DNA of 64,000 nt, taken from positions 103,833 to 167,832 of the IMG/VR virus record IMGVR_UViG_3300023276_001086, one strand, 5' to 3'. The notes below the pieces were generated by a model. That model ran no database searches and had not been told where the DNA came from. It saw only the letters and a program-made list of their open reading frames with translations. The first letter of the stretch is position 1. The number at the start of each line of letters is the position of its first letter. Position numbers and translations under genes: made by a program. Positions 38,309 through 47,152 of this stretch are shown piece by piece. This DNA is from a virus.

Positions 38309-39112
38309 CTACTTCCTATGCTTCTCCACGAAGTTGTTCATCGCGGCCTCGTATCGGTTCTTGGAAATGCTCCCCGCCATGTACTTGTCGTGCATTGCGT
38401 TGACACGATCTGCCGCCCTACGTGTTCCCGCAGGCACCTTACGCGCCTTGTTCTCGGCGAAAGCCCCTAGACCCGCACGACCCGCGAGCAACCCACCGGC
38501 ACCGCCAACCGCACCACCGATGAGGGCACCTTTCCTTCCTCGAATAGCTCCCCCAGCAGCCGCACCAAGTAACCCACCTGCTCCGGCACCTAGCGTGCCC
38601 CCGAGACGCCTAGCCTCCCGTCCAACATTTGCAACGTACTGATCCTGACTCTCAGCAATCTTGATGGGACGCCACCCATCGAGTGTACGAAGCTGCCCCT
38701 CGGAGCCCAACTTGGCGATGGTATCCGCAAAACCGCCACTGAAATCCTGAACAGGCGGATCAACTTCTTCGAGAGCCGCGGTCTTCATCCGCATCGCAGA
38801 GTTGGGGTCGCCCATCTTGGGGGACCGCATGGAGCTGATGATAGGTGAGGAGTCTCGGTCGACTGAATATCGGAGACTCGGGTGCTTCTCCTCCACCAAT
38901 CTGGTGATCTTCCCTCGGCCGGCACGTCGACTTTCAACAATCCGAAGCCCCGCCTCGAGAGACTTGGCATCCGTGCCACCCGGCTGGTTGTCGCAACCCA
39001 GCGGATTCACCTTGTTGATTACGTTAGCGCCGTCGAGTTCGGCAGCGAGCTTCTCGAATTGATCAGAAGCGGTCGCACCACGCTGGGCATACTCTTGCTC
39101 AAAGATATCCAT
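38309..39112 (-). CDS. glycine-zipper virion-associated protein
   Basis: 267 aa. N-terminal tag-like SDQFEKLAAELDG. In the second half there are glycine zippers (LGGTLGAGAGGLLGAAAGGAI, ALIGGAVGGAGGLLAGRAGL) with basic separators. The end, RVNAMHDKYMAGSISKNRYE, is helical. It belongs with the other tagged proteins in the cluster. Confidence 0.6.
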   Translation of the reverse strand: MDIFEQEYAQRGATASDQFEKLAAELDGANVINKVNPLGCDNQPGGTDAKSLEAGLRIVESRRAGRGKITRLVEEKHPSLRYSVDRDSSPIISSMRSPKMGDPNSAMRMKTAALEEVDPPVQDFSGGFADTIAKLGSEGQLRTLDGWRPIKIAESQDQYVANVGREARRLGGTLGAGAGGLLGAAAGGAIRGRKGALIGGAVGGAGGLLAGRAGLGAFAENKARKVPAGTRRAADRVNAMHDKYMAGSISKNRYEAAMNNFVEKHRK

Positions 39113-39121
39113 GACCGCCTC

Positions 39122-40723
39122 CTACTGCGCTTTGGCAGCTTTTGCTGCCGCCTTTGCCGCCGCTTTCCCCGCCGATTGATTCTTGGCCAACGCCTTGACC
39201 CAACCACCGAGACTGTGGGCAGCACCTCCTCCGAGACCACCAATGATGGCACCCTTGGCAGCGCCTCGAGCGATAGCCCCACCGGGATGTTGCCGGTCAG
39301 CTTGCTCGAGGTCAGCTTTGTACCTGGCCGTAGAGTAACGAAGCTTGTTGAGATAAGTCGGGTTCCGCCGACCTTTCGCTAGTGCGGCCGCTTGGTCCGC
39401 TCGACGATCAATCTCGTCGTTGGACGCTTGGTTCTTGTTGAACTTCCTTCGGTGTGTGGCCTGCTCAGCGGCAGCGTGTCCCGCACCAAGAGCGGCCCCA
39501 CCGGCGGTGTAAGCTAACCGACCGCCAATACCCAGCGGAGCTGCGGTCTTCTCGTGAGCGTGCTTCTCTTTTCGTTCTTTCAACTTCTTCGCCGCAAGCG
39601 CTACACCACCAACCCCGACGCCGCCTCCCGCACCCGCCAGATACTTGTTCCGGTGCTTGCCTACGTGGTAGGCGGCCCGAGTTGGAAGAGACAGGCCTTT
39701 CGTGGAGATTTTCTCGGCCTTCACGCCCAACTCTTTTGCCAGCGTCTTGATGCCCGCTTCGACTCTCCCGAGCTTGTACGCGGAACTGACGCTGCCTGCG
39801 CGCTTTTCTAGTATTCGAATAGCAGCTTCGGCTACCGTGTCGGCGCCCTGCTTGGGCATAGGGGCACCAGCGGCACCTTGCTGTTGCTGTTCAGCCTGAG
39901 CAGCCGCAGGATCCTGCGCAGCGGTTGGATCCGCTCCCTGCCCCGGCTGAGCACCCCCTTGCTGCTGCATAGCCGCAGCCTGCTCTTGCTTGGCTGCGTC
40001 CTGCTGTTGAGCAGCTTGGGCCTGCTCACCCTGCACCTGGGCATTGACACCAGCTTGCTGGGCCTCCTGGGCCTCCTGCTGCGCTTTGGCCGAGCCACCT
40101 TGCGGAACTCCACCACCCTGTGCTTCGGCGGCCATGGCCTGTTGCTGCTGTTGCTGAGCCATTGCCTCGTTGGGGCTCGTAGCAGCAACCTGCTTGAGCT
40201 GCATCGCCAGCTGGTCAGCTGTCTGCATAATCTGCTGACGGTGCTGCTGCTGATTGACCACCTCGGTGAGCGCCTGATCCTTAGCCATCACGGCCTGCTC
40301 CATCGCCTGTTGGCGACCGGCGTTGGCCTGCTCGAGCTGTCCTTGGAGGGCCTCGGTGTTGGCGGTCATCTGCTGAACTTGCTGCTCAGCCTGCTGTTGA
40401 GCTTGCGCAGACTGCATGAGCTGCTGTTGCATGCCTTGGACAGTCTGCTGAAGAGCTCCACGCTCAGCAGCCATCTCCTGGTAGTCCATAGCCTGCACAA
40501 CGTTCGGGTCGGTCATAGCCGCCTCTTGCGTCATGCCCTGCATCTCTTCAGGAGTTTGGGCGACCTTACGGATGCGGGCTAGCTTCAGCAGGCCGGCCTT
40601 AGCTTCCTTGGTCAATACAGGCTCAGGGACAGCAACATCCTTGAGCTCTACGAAAAACGCAGCGGCTTGCGCCCAGGGGATGCCGCCCTGTTCTCCGGTG
40701 ATGTAGTCGTCGAAGTTGGACAT
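39122..40723 (-). CDS. Gln-rich coiled-coil / glycine-zipper virion protein
   Basis: 533 aa. The N-terminal part has tag-like repeats (AGLLKLARIRKVAQ). Residues about 75-290 are Gln/Ala-rich with heptads (QAQQQAEQQVQQMTANTEAL), like a rod or scaffolding region. The C-terminal half has zipper segments (AGAGGGVGVGGVALAA, IIGGLGGGAAHSLGG) and an AKAAAKAAAKAAKAQ tail. May be a scaffold or internal core protein. Adjacent to head genes. Confidence 0.55.
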   Translation of the reverse strand: MSNFDDYITGEQGGIPWAQAAAFFVELKDVAVPEPVLTKEAKAGLLKLARIRKVAQTPEEMQGMTQEAAMTDPNVVQAMDYQEMAAERGALQQTVQGMQQQLMQSAQAQQQAEQQVQQMTANTEALQGQLEQANAGRQQAMEQAVMAKDQALTEVVNQQQHRQQIMQTADQLAMQLKQVAATSPNEAMAQQQQQQAMAAEAQGGGVPQGGSAKAQQEAQEAQQAGVNAQVQGEQAQAAQQQDAAKQEQAAAMQQQGGAQPGQGADPTAAQDPAAAQAEQQQQGAAGAPMPKQGADTVAEAAIRILEKRAGSVSSAYKLGRVEAGIKTLAKELGVKAEKISTKGLSLPTRAAYHVGKHRNKYLAGAGGGVGVGGVALAAKKLKERKEKHAHEKTAAPLGIGGRLAYTAGGAALGAGHAAAEQATHRRKFNKNQASNDEIDRRADQAAALAKGRRNPTYLNKLRYSTARYKADLEQADRQHPGGAIARGAAKGAIIGGLGGGAAHSLGGWVKALAKNQSAGKAAAKAAAKAAKAQ

Positions 40724-40735
40724 GCTATCTCCTGC

Positions 40736-41218
40736 CTACGAGTAATGAACGACGGTCCATCGTCGGTTGGGATCAAGTCCCGTGCCCTTGAAGTACGCCA
40801 CAGTGGTGTCGACGATCTTCACCTGCACGGTATCGTTGGCCGGAGTGGCCGGGCCGGCAAAGCCCAAAACGGCGTTGGCCGTTCCGTCACCTCGAACCGT
40901 GTGGTCTGGGTCGCCAAAGATGCGTAGATAGCGAATCGGGGGCCCACCAGCTCTCGAGGTCTTGACGACGGCTGACGCAACATCGCCGAGCACCGCAGTA
41001 GCGTTGATATGGGTGACAATCTCATCCACCGTCCAGTTGCGACTCTTGGGTGGGTTGAAGGTCGTCGTCCGATTGGCCGTACCGTCATGAATGATGAGGG
41101 TGAGACCATCGACGTCCGCCCCGATGGAGTGCAGATTCACGTTGCCGAGCAACGCCCCATTCAGGTAGTCCATCGCCTGGTCGAGCGTTGCGAATTCTCG
41201 TCGTGTCCAAAGCGCCAT
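40736..41218 (-). CDS. hypothetical structural protein
   Basis: 160 aa. Beta-rich (VDGLTLIIHDGTANRTTTFN, IRYLRIFGDPDHT) with an N-terminal helix (TLDQAMDYLNGALL). It lacks the N-terminal tag. The T-V-H-Y-S end and strands suggest a small connector or fibre-type domain. Function unknown. Confidence 0.55.
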   Translation of the reverse strand: MALWTRREFATLDQAMDYLNGALLGNVNLHSIGADVDGLTLIIHDGTANRTTTFNPPKSRNWTVDEIVTHINATAVLGDVASAVVKTSRAGGPPIRYLRIFGDPDHTVRGDGTANAVLGFAGPATPANDTVQVKIVDTTVAYFKGTGLDPNRRWTVVHYS

Positions 41219-41229
41219 CGCTCATTCTC

Positions 41230-41757
41230 CTAGTAGTACTCGTCGTACCAGTAGCCGTTCACGACGAACAGCTCGCTGTTCACGCCGGACGGGTCGTTGT
41301 TGAGAAGAGACCCGATATTGTCGGCCATCTTCGCCTTTGCCTTGAACTGCTCCCACTTGAAGTCGAAGAGCTGTATCCACGACTGAAGCAGTGGCGTCTT
41401 ATCACTGACGGCCACATTGAGCCCACCATCGGAGAAGGGTAGGTGGTTGCGGGTCTGGAGGATGCCGACCGACTGAAGTAGGCAGACAACGGTCTTCATC
41501 ATCAACGGGTGCATCCAACCCCGCTCAGCGAACTCGGAGAACCCATAGGCGCCCAAGAATGGTGGAGTGGCGTTGAAGTCGGACAGAGCGTCATGGACCG
41601 CAAAAGCGATCAGTCTATCGTTCGACTCCTCCCCCGCCACCAAACGGTTGAGCTCCGGATAGTCCCGCATGAACAGCCGAATTCGCGCCACAAAGTGGTT
41701 GAACGCAGGTGCCGCTCCCGGCAGGTTTGGCTGATCAAGTCCCTGAAGAGCCGTCAT
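41230..41757 (-). CDS. putative head-tail connector protein
   Basis: 175 aa. Helix-rich (NHFVARIRLFMRDYPELNRL, RLIAFAVHDALSDFNATPPF) with the Asp/Asn pattern seen in some head-completion (adaptor) proteins. Placed after capsid genes and before the neck. Assigned by context and pattern only. Confidence 0.45.
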   Translation of the reverse strand: MTALQGLDQPNLPGAAPAFNHFVARIRLFMRDYPELNRLVAGEESNDRLIAFAVHDALSDFNATPPFLGAYGFSEFAERGWMHPLMMKTVVCLLQSVGILQTRNHLPFSDGGLNVAVSDKTPLLQSWIQLFDFKWEQFKAKAKMADNIGSLLNNDPSGVNSELFVVNGYWYDEYY

Positions 41758-42060
41758 CTACTTGCCCTTCTTCTTCTTCTTCTTCTTCTTCTTGGGCTTA
41801 TCCCCAACAAGTTTGGGCTTGGCGTCGGGCACAACCAAGACTGCCCTGGAGTTCGCCTTCTTGATTGCCTTGTACCAAGACGGGATGAGATCCACACTCA
41901 CACGACCGCTGTAAACCCAACCAGAGATCTTGGCCAGAGGACTGTCGTCAGGGAACTCAAGGTGCTCACCCGGTCGCAATACCTTACCGAAGACCCGCAA
42001 GTTGAGGGGATTCAGTGGCTTACGTGGCGGAGCACTATCCGTCAGGTTGAAGACGATCAT
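41758..42060 (-). CDS. hypothetical protein with poly-lysine tail
   Basis: 100 aa from ATG 42060 in an ATGA overlap. Beta-type core (VFNLTDSAPPRKPLNPLNLR, ISGWVYSGRVSVDLIPSW) and a C-terminus of K9-G-K encoded by an AAG triplet run at 41763-41787. The tail could bind DNA in the head. Confidence 0.6.
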   Translation of the reverse strand: MIVFNLTDSAPPRKPLNPLNLRVFGKVLRPGEHLEFPDDSPLAKISGWVYSGRVSVDLIPSWYKAIKKANSRAVLVVPDAKPKLVGDKPKKKKKKKKKGK

Positions 42061-42569
42061 GTGAGCAGCTCCAGAAGATCTGCTTTCTTCAGCTTCTTGA
42101 GATCCTTCTCGGGCCAATCATCCGAGTGGTCGAGAATGACCTTGATGAGAGCTGCGTTGGTCATCGAGGCGAAGTCTGGTTCGGCTTCCTCTTCGAGGTC
42201 TTCTTGTCCTCCTTCGGAGCTTTCCACTTCGTCACTTGCCGCACCTTTCGACGCATCATCCGACTTCTGGCTGACTGGCTGCGCATTCTCGGCCTCCACC
42301 ATGATCTTCGATTCATCCAGTGTAGCAAACTGAACTACCGGGCCCATAGGGGATCCCTTGCGAACTTCGATAGCCCCGGCAGCTTGCTTCGTAGCCAGCT
42401 CCTCGAGATGTTGCTCGAGTTGCTCGGATGTGATGGGGAAGTGCCGGCCGCGCCGAATCGCAATGGACCCACCGCAGAGCCGTTGGACATACTTCTGGGG
42501 AGTGGGGGCGGCCTTCCGCACCATCTTTGTCCGTCGTTTGCTGACGGTATTGAGCAGGTAGAATTTCAT
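42057..42569 (-). CDS. hypothetical protein with SAP-like C-terminus
   Basis: 170 aa from ATG 42569 behind GGAGGG and directly after a terminator. Basic first 60 residues (SKRRTKMVRKAAPTPQKYVQ), an acidic middle and a C-terminal ALIKVILDHSDDWPEKDLKK helix-loop-helix similar to SAP/HeH. May be a head-associated DNA-binding protein. Confidence 0.5.
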   Translation of the reverse strand: MKFYLLNTVSKRRTKMVRKAAPTPQKYVQRLCGGSIAIRRGRHFPITSEQLEQHLEELATKQAAGAIEVRKGSPMGPVVQFATLDESKIMVEAENAQPVSQKSDDASKGAASDEVESSEGGQEDLEEEAEPDFASMTNAALIKVILDHSDDWPEKDLKKLKKADLLELLT

Positions 42570-42582
42570 CGTTCCCTCCAAC

Positions 42583-42620
42583 AAAAACGGGGCACGACGC
42601 CGCATGGACGCCGCGCCCCG
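42583..42620 (-). terminator. strong intrinsic terminator after the capsid gene
   Basis: Minus strand: CGGGGC, an inner GGCGTCC/GGCGTC-type pairing, GCCCCG, then five T. Lies 36 nt past the capsid stop and directly ahead of the next ribosome site. It should reduce readthrough from head genes into the connector and tail genes. Confidence 0.75.
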
Positions 42621-42655
42621 GGACAGGACAGCGCGTAAGGCTGCCGTGAGACGGC

Positions 42656-43774
42656 CTAGTAGAAGTTGACAGACGGGAAGAAGACTTCGTCCTCTACCCG
42701 GTTGTTCATCGACCCCAGGTCCTCTTCGTCAGCCGGCGAGACGGCAGCGAGGATACCGTCCGTGTTGGTCGTCGCCGAACCAGAGTAGAGCTCCAGCTTG
42801 CGAACGGCCGCCACGTTGATGATTGACATGGCGATGTCTTCCCACGCTTGCCACGTGATGAGGTTGACCACCTTGTCGATGTAGAACTTGACGTTGTTCA
42901 GGATGTAGAACCGACCCAGGAAGTCGGGGGAGGTGAAGGCGTAGAGGTTTCCGGGGATCAAGATGTCAGTCTTGATCGTCCGAACGAACCCGCGGCCAAC
43001 GAGGGTCTTGTACTTGTAGCCTTCGACCGCAGTCTCAGACTGAAGCTTGGACCCGAAGTCCTCAACCGTCCACTGGTTGACGTCGTCGAAGTCCACCTCG
43101 GTGAGGAGGATTTTCTCGCAGCGAAGTCGGTTGCCATCGAGCAGCTTGTGCAGCTTGATGATGTCCGGACGCTGGAGAGGCCACACGAAGGCGTCGTTGT
43201 TGGTATCCACTCGAGCGAACTCGCCCTTGGCGATGGACGCCTCGACCACGGTGCCGGCAGCGATCGTGGTGTAGTGGAGGTCAGTCGCGCCACCGTTGGC
43301 CTCGACCTGAAGAGCCTGCACCGCAGCTTCGCAGTGGATGAGGAACTCGCGGTCCTCGATCTCCTGGATGTCTTTGATGCTGTTGTCTTCGATGACCTTC
43401 GTGATCTTCATCCTGTACGCCAGGAGCTCCTGCTCGTACTTCTCGAACCTTTCGGACGAGATGGTGAAGAAGGGGACCTCGCAACGAGGCGCGCTGATGA
43501 GTCTGGCGTCGGGCTGACCCCGGAAGTTCATCGCCATCGCACGCGACTCGGGCTCGATCTCCTCAACCATCACGAGGGTGTCGTGGTGGATCGAAGGCTT
43601 CGCATCGTTCTTCGTGACGTTGCGAGGGGGGATGATGTTCCGACAGAAGGCCACTTCACGGAGGTGGTCACGGATGTACTCACCACCGAAAGCGGCAACT
43701 TTCTCTTTGCCCTCAGTCGAGTCGAGCTTGTCGAGGAACATACCGTTGAATACGTCTGCGGGTACTGCTGACAT
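42656..43774 (-). CDS. putative major capsid protein
   Basis: 372 aa. HK97-like build: N-terminal helix, then RCEVPFFTISSERFEKYEQE (E-loop/spine region), long spine helix (IQEIEDREFLIHCEAAVQAL), P-domain strands (NRLRCEKILLTEVDFDDVNQ) and a final hydrophobic strand. It follows a decoration-like gene and precedes a strong terminator, as expected for the most abundant head protein. N-terminal T-E-G-K-E-K-V-A resembles the recurring K-[IL]-A tag and may be processed. Identity inferred from context and length. Confidence 0.7.
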   Translation of the reverse strand: MSAVPADVFNGMFLDKLDSTEGKEKVAAFGGEYIRDHLREVAFCRNIIPPRNVTKNDAKPSIHHDTLVMVEEIEPESRAMAMNFRGQPDARLISAPRCEVPFFTISSERFEKYEQELLAYRMKITKVIEDNSIKDIQEIEDREFLIHCEAAVQALQVEANGGATDLHYTTIAAGTVVEASIAKGEFARVDTNNDAFVWPLQRPDIIKLHKLLDGNRLRCEKILLTEVDFDDVNQWTVEDFGSKLQSETAVEGYKYKTLVGRGFVRTIKTDILIPGNLYAFTSPDFLGRFYILNNVKFYIDKVVNLITWQAWEDIAMSIINVAAVRKLELYSGSATTNTDGILAAVSPADEEDLGSMNNRVEDEVFFPSVNFY

Positions 43775-43789
43775 GGTCTGATTCCTTTC

Positions 43790-44248
43790 CTAGCTCGCCG
43801 TGTACAAGAAGCGCAGCCAACCATTGTTGGCGGCGGCAGTCTTGAGCACGTGCCCAATGCCTGTGCCCGACGTGTAGGCCTGAAGGCCTGACTTCGTGAG
43901 CGTGAGATAGGTGACGTCTGCGGCTTCGAGTGCGGCGCCGAGAGCGGGAGTGCCCTCGAAAATCTTTGTCTCGCCGACGAACGTGCCGCCCATGATGACC
44001 GTGGTCATACCACGACCGCCAATGCCCTGCGTATCGCTTCGACCCTTTTCGTTGTAAACAACGAAGGGACCGGGAGTTACACCTGGATCTGCGCATCGAG
44101 CCAGCTCTTCGCTGGCGTTGAGAGTGACCCACTCCCCCATTTCGAGGGGGTTGGCTGCTGTGAAGTCAAGGAGGTCGGCATCCGACACCTTGTAGGACTT
44201 CATGAGCAGGCCAACGTGAGTGGACTTCAGTCTGAAAGTCTTGACCAT
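43790..44248 (-). CDS. putative capsid decoration/stabilisation protein
   Basis: 152 aa. Beta-sheet and glycine-rich (GRGMTTVIMGGTFVGETKIF, DVTYLTLTKSGLQAYTSG), immediately upstream of the capsid gene in transcription order, where many phages place decoration or stabilising proteins. It has no N-terminal tag. Inferred from position. Confidence 0.5.
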   Translation of the reverse strand: MVKTFRLKSTHVGLLMKSYKVSDADLLDFTAANPLEMGEWVTLNASEELARCADPGVTPGPFVVYNEKGRSDTQGIGGRGMTTVIMGGTFVGETKIFEGTPALGAALEAADVTYLTLTKSGLQAYTSGTGIGHVLKTAAANNGWLRFLYTAS

Positions 44249-44284
44249 TTTCCTTACTCCGTTTGTGCCAAGTTGGCGTCCCGA

Positions 44285-44647
44285 CTAGCTGAGAACGAAC
44301 TCCTCCAAGGAGGTATCGCCCGCTGGCTTGTCACCCAAGTAACCGAGAGGAGACTGCGCCGCAGTCATCCCAACCGCTTGCTCAACAACGTCGAGCTCAT
44401 TCGATGCCGCCTTCTGAAGCAGGAACTCCCGAGTTTCGTCGGGTGTACGCCCCTGTTCGATTCCCTTGGCATGCACTTCGTGTGCGATCTTCTCGACCCG
44501 CTCGTTCAGTTGGTACTGACCGAGGGCGTTCTCGAGGGCGATTGCTCGCTCTCTCCACGCATCTCGTTCCGACGCCAACTTCCTAAGCGTCCCTGGGACC
44601 TCGCCGAGGACAGCATGAACTTGAGCTGCACTGAGCTTTTCCATCAT
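44285..44647 (-). CDS. coiled-coil protein with KLA/KIA motifs
   Basis: 120 aa. Helical throughout: GTLRKLASERDAWRERAIAL, then ERVEKIAHEVHAKGIEQG. It contains two K-[LI]-A phrases, like the virion tag but internal. Adjacent to the decoration gene; possibly a scaffold or core component. Confidence 0.5.
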   Translation of the reverse strand: MMEKLSAAQVHAVLGEVPGTLRKLASERDAWRERAIALENALGQYQLNERVEKIAHEVHAKGIEQGRTPDETREFLLQKAASNELDVVEQAVGMTAAQSPLGYLGDKPAGDTSLEEFVLS

Positions 44648-44655
44648 GTCCTCCG

Positions 44656-45762
44656 CTACCGGGCCGCGCCCGATGTGCCCTGAGCAAATCCAGCACCGGC
44701 GCCAGCCCGCCTCTGCGTCATTTGCCCCATCTTGGAAGCGATTTTGCAGTAGTCACACGCACTTTTCTCCAGGCCGTCCCTGTTACAGGTACAACCCTCA
44801 GACGCGATCTTCTGCACGAGGTGCCGAGCAGAGGCAATCTTTGCCCCGCCCCGCGCCACGAGTTCCGCACCCAGAGCGTCTTGGAGGGCGCTATCGCCCG
44901 CCTTACTCTGAGCCGGCTCGTTGAGAACCTCACCCATCCGCTTCTTCGGCACTGCCTTGGCGTCACGTTTCGTGAAATTGATGGCCGCATCGTTAGAGGC
45001 GATCATCCGCTCTTGGCCAGTGACCTCCGCAGGACGCGCTACCTGAGAAGGCTGATCCTCGGGTAGTGCTGAGGTCTTGGGAGTTGTGATTGTTGCTGCG
45101 GTACCATCGGCCGGGGACTCCCCAGCAGCGGCGGCTTTCCGCAACATAGCTTCTTTCATCTTGGCGACAGGGCCGCCAGATTGAACCATGACGCCGGGCT
45201 TCGAACCGAGGAGTCCGTTTCCGGGAACCTCGTTACCGCCGGGGCGCCTGGTCGCGTCCGTCCCCATTGAGCTCGGTGCTGCCTTGGGGTTGGCACCTGC
45301 CTCTTGGGGAGGGGAAGTCGGAATAGATACCGATGTCGCCCCAGACCCGCCAATGCTGTCGGGCATCCGCTCGGTGTGGGGGGCATTGATGTCGTTGGGC
45401 AGCGTGTTCGGGCCGATCCCGATACCTGCTGTCTGTCCCGGTTCGGCAGTCTTGATACGACCGGTCGGTACACGACCCATGCTCAACGCATGATCAATGT
45501 ACTCCACGGCCGACGCAAGTTTCTCGATACGAGCAGAGGATGTCTTCTCTGGACCGGATTCGGCACCGGTATCCGCCGCTACTTCTTCCTTGGCAGCTGC
45601 CTTGTCCGCGCAGGCCTTGCAGAGCTCAGAACCTTGAATCGCAGGACGACCGCATGTCTGACATGCCGACTCACCCTCCGTCTCCGCAGCGAGCTTTTGC
45701 ATCGCTCCAGCCTGCCCGTCCAGGAGCGCAGCTTCGATAAGCTGATTCAGCTTGAGCTCCAT
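44656..45762 (-). CDS. virion-associated protein with two zinc clusters
   Basis: 368 aa. N-terminal tag phrase AMQKLAAETEG, then CQTCGRPAIQGSELCKAC, a rubredoxin-like ribbon. The middle is low-complexity (Pro/Gly/Ala/Ser). It ends with a second cluster (CTCNRDGLEKSACDYCK). Both ends are metal-binding and the middle flexible, as in a tether. Function unknown. Confidence 0.55.
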   Translation of the reverse strand: MELKLNQLIEAALLDGQAGAMQKLAAETEGESACQTCGRPAIQGSELCKACADKAAAKEEVAADTGAESGPEKTSSARIEKLASAVEYIDHALSMGRVPTGRIKTAEPGQTAGIGIGPNTLPNDINAPHTERMPDSIGGSGATSVSIPTSPPQEAGANPKAAPSSMGTDATRRPGGNEVPGNGLLGSKPGVMVQSGGPVAKMKEAMLRKAAAAGESPADGTAATITTPKTSALPEDQPSQVARPAEVTGQERMIASNDAAINFTKRDAKAVPKKRMGEVLNEPAQSKAGDSALQDALGAELVARGGAKIASARHLVQKIASEGCTCNRDGLEKSACDYCKIASKMGQMTQRRAGAGAGFAQGTSGAAR

Positions 45763-45777
45763 TGGGTTACCTCCCTT

Positions 45778-46092
45778 TCATCTGACCACAGGTGGCGGCA
45801 GAGCTTTCTGCGCAGAGGTCAGACTCACATTTGGCGTTGGTGGTGTGGTGCCGACCGACGAGTAGTCGGTCTTCTGTAGATTGGTACTCCGAAGACCCTT
45901 TGAGATGATCTTCGAAGGGGGCACGGGGGATTGGGGAGTGGCCTTCATCTGCCCCGTCATCCCGCCCGGCGCCGGTGGCGCGTTGATGGCAGGTACAGTC
46001 GGAGCATTGACAGCAGCCATGTTCGCGCTGATTTTGATCAGCTCGTCTACCATGGCTCTCATCGCCGTCGACCCGCATCCCCAGTCTCCCAT
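45778..46092 (-). CDS. small tagged Pro-rich protein
   Basis: 104 aa from ATG 46092, or 94 aa from ATG 46062. RAMVDELIKISANMAAV is the D-E-L-x-K-I tag. The rest is Pro/Thr/Ser-rich and probably unfolded, ending LPPPVVR. May be a tag carrier or protease substrate. Confidence 0.5.
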   Translation of the reverse strand: MGDWGCGSTAMRAMVDELIKISANMAAVNAPTVPAINAPPAPGGMTGQMKATPQSPVPPSKIISKGLRSTNLQKTDYSSVGTTPPTPNVSLTSAQKALPPPVVR

Positions 46093-46113
46093 GACCCAAC
46101 ACTAGGCCTCAGC

Positions 46114-47079
46114 CTAGTACCACTCCACGTCAAAGCCGTTGGCTGAGAGAACCTCGAGGGCGGCCCGGTCTACCATGGTCTCGAAATCGTCTTCTTCGGC
46201 AGCTTCTTTCTGAATGAGTCCGGCAGCCTCGAGATGCTCGTTGGCTCGCTCAGCGACGAGTTGCTCAAAGGCCGTATCCGCAGACCGCTTGTCACGCAAT
46301 GCGTAACCGCCCGCCGCACCAGCACCGGCTAGAGCAAGACCACCCGCAGCGTAAGGAGCCGCACGCCTACCAGCCTTCAGCGCTCTCGACCCGTAGTGCC
46401 GCGCCAAGTTCGGGGCGGATTTGCGGGTGTGCGCTGCGATATTTTTGGCTCTGTCGACCGCAGCAGCGACACGGGTCGAACCCTTCCCGGCGGCAATATC
46501 AGAACCGGCTGCAACTCTTTGCTGCTTGGTGAACTCATCGAGCTCCGCTGCTGTCGGAACGGAAGCGCCACTGGCGCCCGAGCCGGCCATACTGCGACCG
46601 CCACCGGAGCTCGCTCGGGTCTGCTTTTGCTTTTTGCCGAATGCCTCAACCTCTGCCGCCGTCGGAACGGAAGCTCCACTGGCGCCCGAACCGGGGTTGG
46701 GGGCATTCCTCGCCTCTCTGGCGAGTGCCTTATCACGGAAAGCCGTGACGCTCTCCCTGGTGGCCCGCTCAGCTTGCTTGACGATCTCGTCCGACTCCTG
46801 ATGGAAGGAGTGCGCCATAACGCGTCCGAGGAAATCGGCTTCCTCGAACTTCGCGGCGGCCTCTTTCTCCATCAAGTCGTCGCCGTACCCAGTGCCGCCA
46901 TAAAGATCGTCGGCCATCTCGAGCAGCTCGTAGTCATTGAACTCGGACAGATCGACACCTTCGGCGGCTGCCTCTTTGGTGAGGAGGGTCAGCTGCGCCA
47001 TCTTCTCGATGTCGTCATCCATCACGCCATTGTCGGCGAGCTCATCGGTTCCGTAGTACTCTGCGAGGAATTGATCCAT
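46114..47079 (-). CDS. virion-associated protein with repeats and glycine zipper
   Basis: 321 aa. Acidic N-terminus (DDDIEKMAQLTLLTKEAAAE), a middle with SGASGASVPTAAEVEAFGKK and GSGASGASVPTAAELDEFTK (an imperfect repeat), and a zipper (YAAGGLALAGAGAAGGYALR). The C-terminal helices are acidic. Located ahead of the protease's downstream genes; probably head-internal. Confidence 0.55.
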   Translation of the reverse strand: MDQFLAEYYGTDELADNGVMDDDIEKMAQLTLLTKEAAAEGVDLSEFNDYELLEMADDLYGGTGYGDDLMEKEAAAKFEEADFLGRVMAHSFHQESDEIVKQAERATRESVTAFRDKALAREARNAPNPGSGASGASVPTAAEVEAFGKKQKQTRASSGGGRSMAGSGASGASVPTAAELDEFTKQQRVAAGSDIAAGKGSTRVAAAVDRAKNIAAHTRKSAPNLARHYGSRALKAGRRAAPYAAGGLALAGAGAAGGYALRDKRSADTAFEQLVAERANEHLEAAGLIQKEAAEEDDFETMVDRAALEVLSANGFDVEWY

Positions 47080-47152
47080 TGTGTTTCCTAATCCTTTGCC
47101 TGCGTTGTGGTCAACATTGGCAGAGTCAAGCGATCATTGAGACCGCAGGGCC

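Noticed and set aside
42848-43771. Plus-strand frame of about 307 codons over the capsid gene
   Set aside because: Mirror of the capsid gene; composition typical of antisense frames of GC-rich genes.
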